Positions 1-9,070 of a stretch of DNA of 64,000 bases are shown here, piece by piece (the first letter of the stretch is position 1; each line of letters starts with the position of its first letter). The translations under genes and the position numbers were made by a program. Source of the stretch: Mycobacterium shigaense (GTDB lineage Bacteria; Actinomycetota; Actinomycetes; Mycobacteriales; Mycobacteriaceae); NCBI RefSeq assembly GCF_002356315.1, contig NZ_AP018164.1, positions 372,001-436,000 of the forward strand, read 5' to 3'. The notes under the pieces were generated by a model. It was not told the origin of the DNA. It saw only the letters and a list, made by a program, of their open reading frames with translations, and searched no databases.

Positions 1-52
1 TGGCCGCGAAGTTGGCCGCCAGTCGGCGCAACCTGGCGGTACGTGTCCGCAC
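1..52 (-). CDS. Probable lipoprotein or exported protein, N-terminal start only (lprO position)
   Basis: Only the first 17 codons lie in the window; the gene runs off the left edge. A GTG at 50-52 on the minus strand is preceded by AAAGGG with five bases of spacing. The peptide begins VRTRTARLRRLAANFAA, an arginine-rich n-region entering a hydrophobic stretch, as in a signal peptide. In M. tuberculosis the lipoprotein gene lprO occupies this position and strand beside the Rv0180c homologue, so that identity is inferred from context. The lipobox would lie outside the window. Bases 53-158 are a gene-free spacer in which I see nothing convincing. Confidence 0.4.
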   Translation of the reverse strand, partial: MRTRTARLRRLAANFAA

Positions 53-158
53 GATAGCCCTTTCGGCCCGAACGTCAGTGCAACATAAACATCATCAGCC
101 ACATCTGTCACAGTGTCAATCAAAGTCACGGTTGCATGACGCTTCAGCAGCGCCGGAA

Positions 159-1607
159 TTACGTTCGGTCGCTTGGGGTTTCGGGCCGGGGGTCATCCGC
201 GGGCGCGGCGTCGTGCGTGGGCTCGGGGTCGCCAGCGGCCGCGGCGTCCCGCTTGGACCCCGCGGGCGATGCCTGCGCGGTCTTGCGCGACTTGTGGTGC
301 GCCTGGTGGGCCTCGGCGATCGCCAGCTCGACCGCCCCCGGGATCCGGTGAAAGCCGCTGCGGTCGTAGATCCGCGTGATGATGCCGCCCACGAGCAGGC
401 CGATCACCAGGCCGAGCGACGTCATCCACAACGCCTGCGAAAGGCCGGCCTGGCCGGCGCCGTTGAGGTACAGCAGCGCACGCACGCCCAGGAAAACTTG
501 GTGCATCGGCTCGAATTCGGCCAGCCAACGGAACAGCGGTGGCACCGCCTCCAGCGGCACCGTGGCGCCCGCCGAAGGCAGGCCGAGGATCACGAAAACC
601 AGCATGCTGAATAGCAATCCGGTCGAGCCGAGCACCGCGATCAGCGAACTGGACGTGACGCCGACCGCGACGATCGCGAACACCCCGAACGCCCACAGCG
701 GGAAACCGAGCGGGATGGGCATGCCGAGCGCGTGCGCGATGGCCAGATAAATTGCCGACGTCGCCAGCGCCAGCACCACCATGATCGCCCACTTCACCAG
801 CAGGGTGCGGAAGCGCGAGATGTTGGCCTGTTCGGCGAAGCGGTATACGGGGCCCCACTCGGCGGGCACGTAGCCGAGCAGGGAGTCGACCAGCGTGCTG
901 ACCACGATGCTGCCGGTGAATCCGGCGAGCAACAGCAGCAGCGCGTAGTAGAACGCCGACAGCCCGTTGCCGGTGCCGTTCGGCAGTGGGTTGTAGGTCG
1001 TCGACTTGAAGTCGATCGGACTGGCGAGCCCGAGCTGCGCGGCCCCGGTCAGCGGCGCGCCGCCGGACTGGGCAGCGACCTGATCCGAAAGTTCTTGGCC
1101 TACGGCCTGATTGATGTTCACCGCGGCCGAGTTCAGGGTCTGCCCCGCGATGCCGGCGCCGAGGGTCCCGGCGCGCTGATTGGTTAAAATCGTGATCGAC
1201 GGGCGCTCCACCCGGCCGGGCACCAGCGAACCCTCGCCGAATTCACGGAGCCGGGTCGACAGGTTGACCGGAATCGCCATCTCGCCATACACCTGGGCGT
1301 TGTCCAGCAGGCGCTTGGCCTCGTCCCGCGAAACCACCCGAACGTCGAATTTGTCCTTGTCCAGGTTGGTCGTCAGACCCGCGACGATCCGTGCGCCGGT
1401 AGGCCCGGCGTCCTCGTTGACCACCGCGATCGGGAAGTGGTGCAGGTTGGTCGCCGGGTTCAGGATGCCGCCGAGATACAGGGCGCACAGGGCCAACATC
1501 AACGCCAGCGTGGCCAGGATCGGCAGCGCCCAGAAGCGCACGCTGCGTAGGGCTTTTACGTTGTGCTTCGGGTTGGGCGCCGCGTGCCGCGGCTGCGATT
1601 GAGACAT
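159..1607 (-). CDS. YhgE/Pip-type transmembrane protein (Rv0180c-like)
   Basis: 482 residues. One membrane segment near residues 27-48 is followed by a roughly 170-residue extracytoplasmic region rich in Asn and Thr. About five or six membrane segments then fill residues 215-430, and a charged Ala/Pro/Asp tail ends the protein. This is the layout of the YhgE/Pip (phage-infection-protein-like) branch of ABC-2-type membrane proteins; the substrate is unknown. The ATG at 1607 has a clear AGGAG five bases upstream. The gene lies between the probable lipoprotein start and the pirin gene, all on the minus strand, as in M. tuberculosis Rv0179c-Rv0181c. The family call is secure; any transport role is inference. 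Confidence 0.8.
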   Translation of the reverse strand: MSQSQPRHAAPNPKHNVKALRSVRFWALPILATLALMLALCALYLGGILNPATNLHHFPIAVVNEDAGPTGARIVAGLTTNLDKDKFDVRVVSRDEAKRLLDNAQVYGEMAIPVNLSTRLREFGEGSLVPGRVERPSITILTNQRAGTLGAGIAGQTLNSAAVNINQAVGQELSDQVAAQSGGAPLTGAAQLGLASPIDFKSTTYNPLPNGTGNGLSAFYYALLLLLAGFTGSIVVSTLVDSLLGYVPAEWGPVYRFAEQANISRFRTLLVKWAIMVVLALATSAIYLAIAHALGMPIPLGFPLWAFGVFAIVAVGVTSSSLIAVLGSTGLLFSMLVFVILGLPSAGATVPLEAVPPLFRWLAEFEPMHQVFLGVRALLYLNGAGQAGLSQALWMTSLGLVIGLLVGGIITRIYDRSGFHRIPGAVELAIAEAHQAHHKSRKTAQASPAGSKRDAAAAGDPEPTHDAAPADDPRPETPSDRT

Positions 1608-1642
1608 GCGGGCTCCTGTTCGTCGTGCGCAACTCTATTGGG

Positions 1643-2368
1643 CTAGCCGCCCAGGCCCGCGTGCATCTCCCAGATCAGGACTTCCGCCGGCTCGCGCGCC
1701 GTCAGGCGCCGGCTGTCGGCGTCGGTGAACCGGACGGCGTCGCCCGCCCCGAGCTCGCCGATGCCCTCCACCGCGACCGCGCCGCGCGGGACGAACAGGT
1801 GCACGTAGCGGGCGGCGGGCGTGACGACGGTCGCGCCCGCTTGCAGCCGCGCGGCGTGCAGCGCGGCGTTGCGGTTGTGCAGCGAGATGGCGGCATCGTG
1901 CCCGGGCATTCCCGACGCGATCGTCACCAGGCCGGCGGTCAGCAGGTCGTCGTCGACGAGCTGCTGCTGGTAGCCGGGAGAGATGCCGGTCTCGTCGGGC
2001 ACCACCCACATCTGCACGAAATGCACCGGCTCCGTAGATGACTCGTTCTTCTCGGAGTGCAGAATCCCGCTGCCCGCCGACATGCGCTGCGCCAGCCCGG
2101 GATAGATCACGCCATGATTTCCGGTTGAGTCGGAGTGGGTGAGTTCGCCGGCGAGCACCCAGGTCACGATCTCCATGTCCCGGTGCGGGTGGGTGTCGAA
2201 TCCCGAATCGGGTTCGACGATGTCGTCGTTGTTCACCAGCAGCAGCCCGTGGTGGGTGTTGTCGGGCTCGTAGTGGTCGCCGAACGAGAACGAGTGCCGG
2301 GATCGCAGCCAGGGCGCCGTGGTGACCGCCCGGTCGGCCGCTCGGCGAAGCTCCGCGGTGGCAGGCAT
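1643..2368 (-). CDS. Pirin family protein (Rv0181c-like)
   Basis: 241 residues forming a bicupin pirin. The N-terminal cupin carries RSRHSFSFGDHYEPDN and HPHRDMEIVTWVL, holding the His/His/His/Glu metal-ligand pattern of the family, followed by GNHGVIYPGLAQRMSAG and GILHSE. The C-terminal cupin ends in VLIWEMHA. Pirins bind iron or another metal; some act as quercetinases and others in redox signalling, so the substrate cannot be read from sequence. The start chosen is ATG 2366-2368 because homologues begin about there with MxAxxEIRRAADR. A longer reading through the upstream IclR gene is out of frame with that protein. Its gene follows the IclR gene by only 5 bases and may be co-transcribed. 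Confidence 0.88.
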   Translation of the reverse strand: MPATAELRRAADRAVTTAPWLRSRHSFSFGDHYEPDNTHHGLLLVNNDDIVEPDSGFDTHPHRDMEIVTWVLAGELTHSDSTGNHGVIYPGLAQRMSAGSGILHSEKNESSTEPVHFVQMWVVPDETGISPGYQQQLVDDDLLTAGLVTIASGMPGHDAAISLHNRNAALHAARLQAGATVVTPAARYVHLFVPRGAVAVEGIGELGAGDAVRFTDADSRRLTAREPAEVLIWEMHAGLGG

Positions 2369-2373
2369 GCCGT

Positions 2374-3237
2374 TCAGGGTAGTGCCGCCAACAGATCCTG
2401 TGCATGTCTGAGCGCGGCATTCAGTGCGGCCAGCGACAGACCGGCCGGGCGGCCCAGATGGATCTCGATCTGGTATTCGGGTTGGTCGTCTTGCCCGAAG
2501 ATGGGCAGGACGACGAATTCGGTTGACGGCAAATCTTTTTCGAGCGATCCGGTCACCGACTGCAATGTGACCATCGTCATCAACGTCGTCAGCTGGTGGG
2601 CGACCTGGGCGGTGGGCTCCAGCGAGGCCAGGACGCCGGCCAGGCGGTGGTGCAGGGACTCGTGGGTGTCGTCGAACCGCCACGCGCCGTAGCCGCGGGT
2701 CCGGATGTCGGCGAGCACCCGTTGGTGCTGCGCAATCTCGGCGCGGGTCAGCCTCGGCAGGACGCGCTGCAGCCAGGCCTGGACGGACTCTTCGTCGCGC
2801 CACGCCATCGCGACCAACCCGAACGGCGGGTCGATCGGGAAGTGCTGCCCGACGGCGTGCCCGCCGTCCGCGCCGTGCCCGACCGTGTCGATGGTGGTGA
2901 GCCGCCGGCCGCCGATCCGCGACATCGAACAGCCCGCGCCGAGCGCGTCGTGCAGGAAGTCCAGCGCTTCGCGCCCCCGGTCCAGCAGCGGGAACTGCAC
3001 CCGCAGTCCGTGCACCAACCCGAACAGGCCGCTGCCCAGACAGAACCGGCGATCCGCGCGGCGGGTCACCCAGGACCGGCGTTCCAGCTCGGTCAGCACC
3101 AGCGCACACGTCGACGTGCTGATGCCGCAGATCTTCGCCAGTTCGGCCGAAGTGCGGCCCTGCGGTGAATTCGCCAACGTGCCAAGCACGTCCATCACCC
3201 GGCCGGTGGGCGGCGACTTGGCGGTTGACGTATCCAT
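2374..3237 (-). CDS. IclR family transcriptional regulator
   Basis: 287 residues. A winged helix-turn-helix occupies roughly residues 10-70 (GRTSAELAKICGISTSTCAL is the recognition region), followed by an IclR-type ligand-binding domain to the C-terminus. The ATG at 3237 has AGGA about eight bases upstream. It is transcribed divergently from the amine-dehydrogenase-like gene at 3298. The 60-base gap holds two copies of a CGTCCnAAnAT element and a perfect palindrome, so control of that enzyme gene and of itself is the obvious inference. The ligand is unknown. I do not recall this gene in the M. tuberculosis locus, so it marks the left edge of an accessory block. Confidence 0.82.
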   Translation of the reverse strand: MDTSTAKSPPTGRVMDVLGTLANSPQGRTSAELAKICGISTSTCALVLTELERRSWVTRRADRRFCLGSGLFGLVHGLRVQFPLLDRGREALDFLHDALGAGCSMSRIGGRRLTTIDTVGHGADGGHAVGQHFPIDPPFGLVAMAWRDEESVQAWLQRVLPRLTRAEIAQHQRVLADIRTRGYGAWRFDDTHESLHHRLAGVLASLEPTAQVAHQLTTLMTMVTLQSVTGSLEKDLPSTEFVVLPIFGQDDQPEYQIEIHLGRPAGLSLAALNAALRHAQDLLAALP

Positions 3238-3254
3238 GCCTGGTTCCTACCATC

Positions 3255-3291
3255 CGTCCAAAATATAAGAAAGAACGTCCTAATATTAGGA
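3255..3291. promoter_or_regulatory. Probable IclR operator region (direct repeat plus 14-bp palindrome)
   Basis: In the divergent gap, CGTCCAAAATATA (3255-3267) and CGTCCTAATATTA (3276-3288) match at 11 of 13 positions. They start 21 bp apart, two helical turns. The second copy is part of a perfect 14-bp palindrome, TCCTAATATTAGGA (3278-3291). That palindrome overlaps the AGGAG ribosome-binding site (3288-3292) of the gene starting at 3298. A protein bound here could block translation-proximal transcription of the enzyme gene and also sit over the IclR gene's own promoter. The sequence symmetry is observed; binding by the adjacent regulator is inferred. Confidence 0.6.
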
Positions 3292-3297
3292 GTACTC

Positions 3298-4437
3298 GTG
3301 ATCAAGGTGGGGGTCTGGGGCCCGGGCTCGATGGGGGTGATCGCCCTGCGCGCGGTGATCGACCACCCCGAGCTGCATCTGGTCGGCGTGGTCGTGCACA
3401 GCGACGCCAAGGCCGGGCGCGACGCGGGGGAGCTGTGCGGCAGCGCGCCGGTCGGGGTGGTGGCCACGCAGGATCCGGCCCAGCTGCTGGCCGGCGATGC
3501 CGACGTGGTGGTCTACGCCGCCGGCGCCAACCTGCGCCCGCTGGAGGCCGTCGCGGACATGGTGTCGATCCTGCGGGCCGGAAAGAACGTGGTGTCGTGT
3601 TCGGTGGTGCCGCTGGTCTATCCCGACGGCGTCGACGCGGCGTTCACCGAACCGCTACGACAGGCCGCGCTGGACGGCGGCGTGTCCTTCTTTACCACCG
3701 GCATCGACTCCGGGTTCGCCAATGACGTTCTGCCACTGGTGCTCACGGGGGTCTCCAGGGTCATCGAATCGGTGCGGGTAACGGAGATGTTCAACTACGC
3801 CACCTACCCGGACAAGGCCGCCGTCTACGAGATCCTCGGGTTCGGCAAGCCGCCCGAGTACCAGGCCTTCGCGGCCCAGCCGGGAATCTTCACCTTCGGC
3901 TGGGGGCCCGTCGTGCACCAGCTCGCCGCCGGGCTCGGCGTCAAGGTCGACCGCATCGAGGAGAGCAACGAACGGGTCGCCGCGACCGAGTCGTTCGACA
4001 CCCCGACTGGACGCATCGAGGCCGACACGATCGCGGCGATGCGCTCCACCCTGACCGGATACATCGGGGAGACGGCCACTTTCGTCGTCGACCATGTGAC
4101 CCGGATGCGCGACGACATCGCCCCCGAGTGGCCCCAGCCGCACATCAGCATTGCGCCGAAAGACCTCGGCTACGGGCTCGCCTCGGGCCGCGGCGTGTAC
4201 CGCGTCGAGATCGAGGGATCCCCGAGCATGCGCTGCGAATTCGAGATGGCCGAGGACCACGACCACGACCTGGGCGCGCGCATCGCGGGCTCGTCGCGGA
4301 TGGTCAACGCCATCCCCGCGGTGTGCGCGGCGGCGCCCGGCCTGCTGTCCGCGCTGGATCTGCCCCTGATCACCGGCGCCGGCCTGGTCCGCCCGGTGGA
4401 CGGCCCACCGCCGGACAGCCGGCTGCTTCAGTTCTGA
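3298..4437 (+). CDS. NAD(P)H-dependent amine dehydrogenase / dihydrodipicolinate-reductase-like protein
   Basis: 379 residues. A Rossmann fold opens immediately with VGVWGPGSMGVIALRAV, then the DAGELCG and VVYAAG segments typical of the DapB N-domain relatives that include 2,4-diaminopentanoate dehydrogenase. It is much longer than true DapB (about 245 residues), so lysine biosynthesis is unlikely. The C-terminal two thirds resemble the amine-dehydrogenase branch. The GTG at 3298 has AGGAG five bases upstream. It is divergent from the IclR gene, which probably controls it. Its last 10 bases overlap the convergent EamA gene. The cofactor call is good; the substrate is unknown. Confidence 0.75.
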   Translation: MIKVGVWGPGSMGVIALRAVIDHPELHLVGVVVHSDAKAGRDAGELCGSAPVGVVATQDPAQLLAGDADVVVYAAGANLRPLEAVADMVSILRAGKNVVSCSVVPLVYPDGVDAAFTEPLRQAALDGGVSFFTTGIDSGFANDVLPLVLTGVSRVIESVRVTEMFNYATYPDKAAVYEILGFGKPPEYQAFAAQPGIFTFGWGPVVHQLAAGLGVKVDRIEESNERVAATESFDTPTGRIEADTIAAMRSTLTGYIGETATFVVDHVTRMRDDIAPEWPQPHISIAPKDLGYGLASGRGVYRVEIEGSPSMRCEFEMAEDHDHDLGARIAGSSRMVNAIPAVCAAAPGLLSALDLPLITGAGLVRPVDGPPPDSRLLQF

Positions 4438-5402
4438 CCGTCGGCGTAGACCGACGCCGAACACGTCGCCATCTTCGGTTGCACTGCAACGGGTTCCGGC
4501 TCAGCGACCTGTTGCGCCGCGCGACGCCGGCCCGCGGCCCGGCTGTTCAGCCAGCACGCCAGGCCGCCGGCGACCAGCCCGATCGCCACACCGATGTCCG
4601 GGCGCTGCCCGAGCGCCAGCCAGCACAGCATCGCGGCCACCGCGGGAATGACGGCGAACAACATCGCGACCGCCGCCGCCCCGTGCATGCTGATGGCGCG
4701 CAGGTAAAGACTGACCGCGAGCGTGGCGTTGAGCAGCACCATGGCGGTGACGGCGAAGGCGGCTTTGACCGCGTCGTGGACGGCGAAGGGTGTCAGCAGT
4801 GTCAACGCCGCCGCGGGTAGCAGGGCGACGGCATTCTGCACGGCACCCATGGCACGGAAGTCGACGCCCGCGCAATACCGCTGCTGGTACACGCCTCCTG
4901 CCGACAACCCGAGCAACGCGGCGACGAGCAGGACAATGACGGGGTCGACGCCGTGCGAGCCCATCAGTCGGCGGGCGCAGGCGGCCAGCACCGCGGCGAC
5001 GCCGAGGGCCAGCGCGGCGACTCGCAGCGGACCGATCCGCTCACGCAGGAAGATCGCGGCCAACAGGGCCGTGGCGACCGGGTTCATGGCGATCACCACC
5101 GCGCAGAGCACCGCCGGCGCCCCGAGCAGCAACGCCTCGTAGACACAGCAGAATTGCACGGCCTGGACGAACAGCCCGGCGACCACGACATGCCAAAACT
5201 GCGTTCCGCGCGGCCAGGCTGACCTGGCGAGCAGCGCCAGGGCCGCCAAAATGATTGCTGCAGAACTGAATCGGAGCACCAGTACGGCCATGGGAGACAT
5301 CGAGGAGACGGCGAGCGCCCCGATGGGAAAGCCGACCGCGTAGGTCAGCGTCACCCACGACGCGGTGGTCCATGGCATACGGGGGAGATCCATGCCGCCC
5401 AT
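4428..5402 (-). CDS. EamA/DMT-superfamily exporter
   Basis: About 324 residues with ten hydrophobic segments arranged as two EamA repeats, followed by a soluble tail of about 40 residues. Family members are small-metabolite or amino-acid permeases, most often exporters. The start is uncertain: ATG 5402, ATG 5393 and ATG 5373 are all in frame and none has a strong ribosome-binding site. The gene is divergent from a LysR regulator across 146 bases, a classic exporter/regulator pairing in which the LysR protein responds to the exported compound. The 3' end overlaps the convergent gene at 3298-4437 by 10 bases. Confidence 0.78.
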   Translation of the reverse strand: MGGMDLPRMPWTTASWVTLTYAVGFPIGALAVSSMSPMAVLVLRFSSAAIILAALALLARSAWPRGTQFWHVVVAGLFVQAVQFCCVYEALLLGAPAVLCAVVIAMNPVATALLAAIFLRERIGPLRVAALALGVAAVLAACARRLMGSHGVDPVIVLLVAALLGLSAGGVYQQRYCAGVDFRAMGAVQNAVALLPAAALTLLTPFAVHDAVKAAFAVTAMVLLNATLAVSLYLRAISMHGAAAVAMLFAVIPAVAAMLCWLALGQRPDIGVAIGLVAGGLACWLNSRAAGRRRAAQQVAEPEPVAVQPKMATCSASVYADGQN

Positions 5403-5508
5403 CGTCGCGAAGATCGACCCATTCCGTCCAACGATTATTGGCGATCAAGATCGATCACCCTGTCTTATCAATTATCGCCTAGTAGGTGCATTTCATGGAT
5501 TCTTCCGG

Positions 5509-5526
5509 AATAATTGATCATTATCC
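5509..5526. promoter_or_regulatory. LysR-type box (T-N11-A dyad) upstream of the LysR gene
   Basis: ATAAT (5510-5514) and ATTAT (5520-5524) are perfect inverted arms around TGATC. They contain the T-N11-A spacing (T5511, A5523) characteristic of LysR-family sites. The dyad lies about 25 bases before the LysR start at 5549, in the 146-bp divergent gap shared with the EamA gene, and is strikingly AT-rich for this genome. A second, weaker symmetric stretch (GGCGATCAAGATCGATC) sits near 5440-5460. Autoregulation and control of the exporter are inferred. Confidence 0.5.
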
Positions 5527-5548
5527 CTAATCGACCTAGGGTGTTGAT

Positions 5549-6400
5549 ATGCCTCAGGTGCTCGATATCGCGCCGCTGCGCAGCCTCGTCGCCGTCGCCG
5601 ACTGTGGCGGATTTCACCGGGCCGCCGCCGCGCTGCATCTGAGCCAGTCCGCGGTCAGCCAGCACCTGCGCAAGGTGGAGAGCGTCGTCGGCCAGCCGGT
5701 GGTGGAGCGTGCCGGCCGTGGCGTGCTGTTCACCGAGGTCGGTCAGAAGGTGCTGCGGCACGCCCGCGCTATCCTGGCGGCGCACGACGCGGCCCTGCAT
5801 GATCTGGGCGCCACCGAGCCCAGGCTGTTGACGATCGGCGCCACCGAGCACGGTGCCGACGTGATGCTGCCCGCCCTGACCGGCACGCTGCGCAAGCGGC
5901 TGCCCGATCGCCGGCCGCGCTTCCGGCTGGACCGCAACGTGTCGCTGGCCGACGCGCTGGACCGGGGCCTGGTGGACCTGGCGATCCTGCTCGACGGTTC
6001 GGGACTGGACCGGGCTAACGCCTCGGGAATCGTTGGGCTGCAATGGGTATCGGCGCGATCCTTCAATGTTCCCGCGGGCGGTCCACTGCCGTTGGTGATC
6101 TATTCCGAGCCGTGCACGCTGCGTGAGCCGGCCTTCTCGGTCCTGGAAAAGCACGGCGTCGACTACGAGATCGTAGCCGAATGCGGGGATTTGTCGGGGC
6201 TTTACGCGGCGGTGCGGTCCGGTCTCGGGGTGGCGCTGCTGCCGATGATCGGCAAGCTGCCCGATGGGCTGTGCCCGGCCGAGGGGATGCCGGCGCCCAA
6301 TTCCGCCTCGATACTGGTGCGCGGCCGCGCCGGCATCGACCAGGAGCTGCTGGCGACCGTGGATGCCGCCGTGCGCGACGTGCTGGTCGCCGAAAACTGA
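5549..6400 (+). CDS. LysR family transcriptional regulator
   Basis: 283 residues. The N-terminal helix-turn-helix is clear (residues about 5-65: FHRAAAALHLSQSAVSQHLR), followed by a shortened type-2 periplasmic-binding-like effector domain. The ATG at 5549 has AGGG about seven bases upstream. It faces away from the EamA exporter, which it presumably controls. The effector is unknown. Its stop is 2 bases from the end of the convergent hydrolase gene, so the pair are packed tail to tail. Confidence 0.85.
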   Translation: MPQVLDIAPLRSLVAVADCGGFHRAAAALHLSQSAVSQHLRKVESVVGQPVVERAGRGVLFTEVGQKVLRHARAILAAHDAALHDLGATEPRLLTIGATEHGADVMLPALTGTLRKRLPDRRPRFRLDRNVSLADALDRGLVDLAILLDGSGLDRANASGIVGLQWVSARSFNVPAGGPLPLVIYSEPCTLREPAFSVLEKHGVDYEIVAECGDLSGLYAAVRSGLGVALLPMIGKLPDGLCPAEGMPAPNSASILVRGRAGIDQELLATVDAAVRDVLVAEN

Positions 6401-6402
6401 AC

Positions 6403-7821
6403 TCAGGTGCGGTATGTCGCGGCCGCGAGGTCCAGGATCTCGGCGCGGTCGGCGGGCAGGATGAACCCGGATTGGATCGCCGCGTCGAGCGCGGTGGTGA
6501 AGCGATCCAGGTATTCGGCCACCCCGCCCGGGTAGAGCCGACTCAGGGTCGCGGCGTCGAACGGCTCGCCCGAGCCGAAGATCGCGGACATGACGTTGGT
6601 GGCGGCGAGCTCGGCGCCACCCGCGCCGGACGTCCGGGCGATCGGCACGTCGACCCACGGGGTGCGGACACCGCCCTGGGCGAGCCCATTGCTGTCCGAA
6701 ACCGGTTGTAAATCTTCGGTTTCCCGAATCTGGATCGGGTCCGCGGCGGACGCCGGCTCGCCGGTTTCGACCCACCCGCGCAGCGCGGCCAACGCGGCCT
6801 GCACGACGTAGTGGTGTTGCGGCGCGAAGTTGAGGTAGTGGTCGAGTTGTTGACCCATCAGCATGTCGGTGGGCGCGTAGGCGGCCACGATGTCGTCGAG
6901 CGGCGCGGTCCCGGTGTCGATCGGTGCGACCTGGATCGTGTAGTTGTCCGCGTGCGCGGCACCGGCGATTTCCCAGACCCGCAGCCGGTCGGTGTCCGGT
7001 TGCCGGGCGAAGTAGTAGCCGTGCTGGACGGCGCCGAAAAGGTCGGTCTCGGTGATGATCGTGAGGACCGGAACCCGCAGATCGGGGCGGAACTTCACCG
7101 CCTGCGGGGTGGGGTTTTCCAGGTGGTCGAAGATGGAACTGCCGTCCAGCGGGGCGACGGACCCGAATCGGGAGTGCACCAGGAAGCCGTCGTACACCGT
7201 GGCGAGCGGATCGACGGCGTTGAGGTAGCTGCTGAGGAACATCGCCGATTGCGATTCACCCAGGGCCACAACGTTTTCCGCGCGCAAACCGCGCAGCGGG
7301 GTGTCGTCTCCGACGGCCCTGGCCAGCGCTCCGGCCTGCGAGAAGATGTCGAAGCAGAACGCGTCGCCCGGGTGCCGTAGGCCGGCGTACCGGGCGGGAT
7401 CCTGGCTCTTGAGCGACATGTCCATGCCGAGCAGGCTGGCGCCGCCGTCGACCCCGACCTTCTGCGCCGACACCGCGACGTAGGCGTAACCCGTGCGCAC
7501 GATCTCCCGGTGCGCCATCATCCACACCGCCGGGGCGTCGATGCCGCCGCTGACGTTGAGCCATTCGACCAGCACCGTGCCGTTGAAATGGGCGCGGTCG
7601 GCGGGGGTCAGCACCACGATCCGCGTGGTGTACTCCTGCTCGTCGGCCGGTGTCACCGGCCAGCGCCCGTCCGGGCCCAGCTCGCCGGCCGGGGCGTAGG
7701 AGGTCGCCGTTCCGGAGACGAAGAATTCCTCGGCGACATAGCCCAGGCTCGCGATCTCGAAGCCCCCCAACAACAACGCGGGCTTTCCGGGCACGGGCGT
7801 AGCGAGCGGCAAATCCGTCAT
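6403..7821 (-). CDS. Large alpha/beta hydrolase domain protein
   Basis: 472 residues from ATG 7821. A central VALGESQSAMFLSSY stretch supplies a GxSxS nucleophile elbow in place of the usual GxSxG. Downstream, VLTIITETD and GAAHADNY look like the acid and His positions. This matches the large esterase-like alpha/beta hydrolase domain family of actinobacteria and proteobacteria whose substrates are poorly known. ATG 7821 is preferred because AAGG lies seven bases upstream; an in-frame GTG at 7827 would abut that site. There is no signal peptide, so it is probably cytoplasmic. It is not in the M. tuberculosis locus as I remember it and forms the right end of the accessory block. Confidence 0.75.
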   Translation of the reverse strand: MTDLPLATPVPGKPALLLGGFEIASLGYVAEEFFVSGTATSYAPAGELGPDGRWPVTPADEQEYTTRIVVLTPADRAHFNGTVLVEWLNVSGGIDAPAVWMMAHREIVRTGYAYVAVSAQKVGVDGGASLLGMDMSLKSQDPARYAGLRHPGDAFCFDIFSQAGALARAVGDDTPLRGLRAENVVALGESQSAMFLSSYLNAVDPLATVYDGFLVHSRFGSVAPLDGSSIFDHLENPTPQAVKFRPDLRVPVLTIITETDLFGAVQHGYYFARQPDTDRLRVWEIAGAAHADNYTIQVAPIDTGTAPLDDIVAAYAPTDMLMGQQLDHYLNFAPQHHYVVQAALAALRGWVETGEPASAADPIQIRETEDLQPVSDSNGLAQGGVRTPWVDVPIARTSGAGGAELAATNVMSAIFGSGEPFDAATLSRLYPGGVAEYLDRFTTALDAAIQSGFILPADRAEILDLAAATYRT

Positions 7822-7845
7822 GGGCACACCTTCGTGGGCGAGCCG

Positions 7846-8120
7846 TCACAGCGAACTGGGCAGCCCGAATTTCGCGAACAATCTGTCGTCGAGGAATGCA
7901 ACCACATGCGAAACCCCGTCGCCGCGGACGTCCAGCACATGCAACTGGAAAGCCGCGCCCATCCGCAGGTACATCGCCGCGGCGGGCTGGCCGTTGGCGG
8001 GCAGCGGGATCATGCGCATGTCGCCGACGGGGCACTGCAGTTCGCGAGCTATTCGCGCCGGTAGGGGTCGGCGACCGCGGAAAAATCCGCGTCGCCGGAC
8101 CGCTCCGCGAGCACGCTCAC
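7846..8120 (-). pseudogene. sigG: Internally deleted relic of ECF sigma factor gene sigG
   Basis: On the minus strand the sequence starting at GTG 8120 reads VSVLAERSGD then FSAVADPYRRE, matching the N-terminus of SigG. It then hits an amber codon (8049-8051). Within about 20 bases a different frame reads QCPVGDMRMIPLPANGQPAA and onward through VLDVRGDGVSHVVAF to KFGLPSSL and a TGA at 7846-7848, which is the SigG SnoaL-like C-terminus. Both gene ends are present but about 270 codons, including all of sigma-2 and sigma-4, are missing. The frames no longer agree. The position beside the Rv0183 homologue is that of sigG in M. tuberculosis. It cannot make a sigma factor. Confidence 0.85.
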
Positions 8121-8175
8121 CCGATCGAGCCTACGCAGTGCCTACGACCCTTAAATCCCAAAGGGCTGTGCGTGA

Positions 8176-9036
<861 letters not shown>

Positions 9037-9070
9037 GCGAAATGTCGGACCGCTGTCGTAGGTTGGCGCT

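Noticed and set aside
1643..3253. Single 536-residue frame that would fuse the pirin to an upstream domain
   Set aside because: The upstream half is a shadow of the IclR gene in another frame; the pirin has its own ATG at 2368.
5468..6775. 435-residue minus-strand frame across the LysR gene
   Set aside because: Arg/Gly/Gln-rich shadow translation opposite a clear LysR protein.
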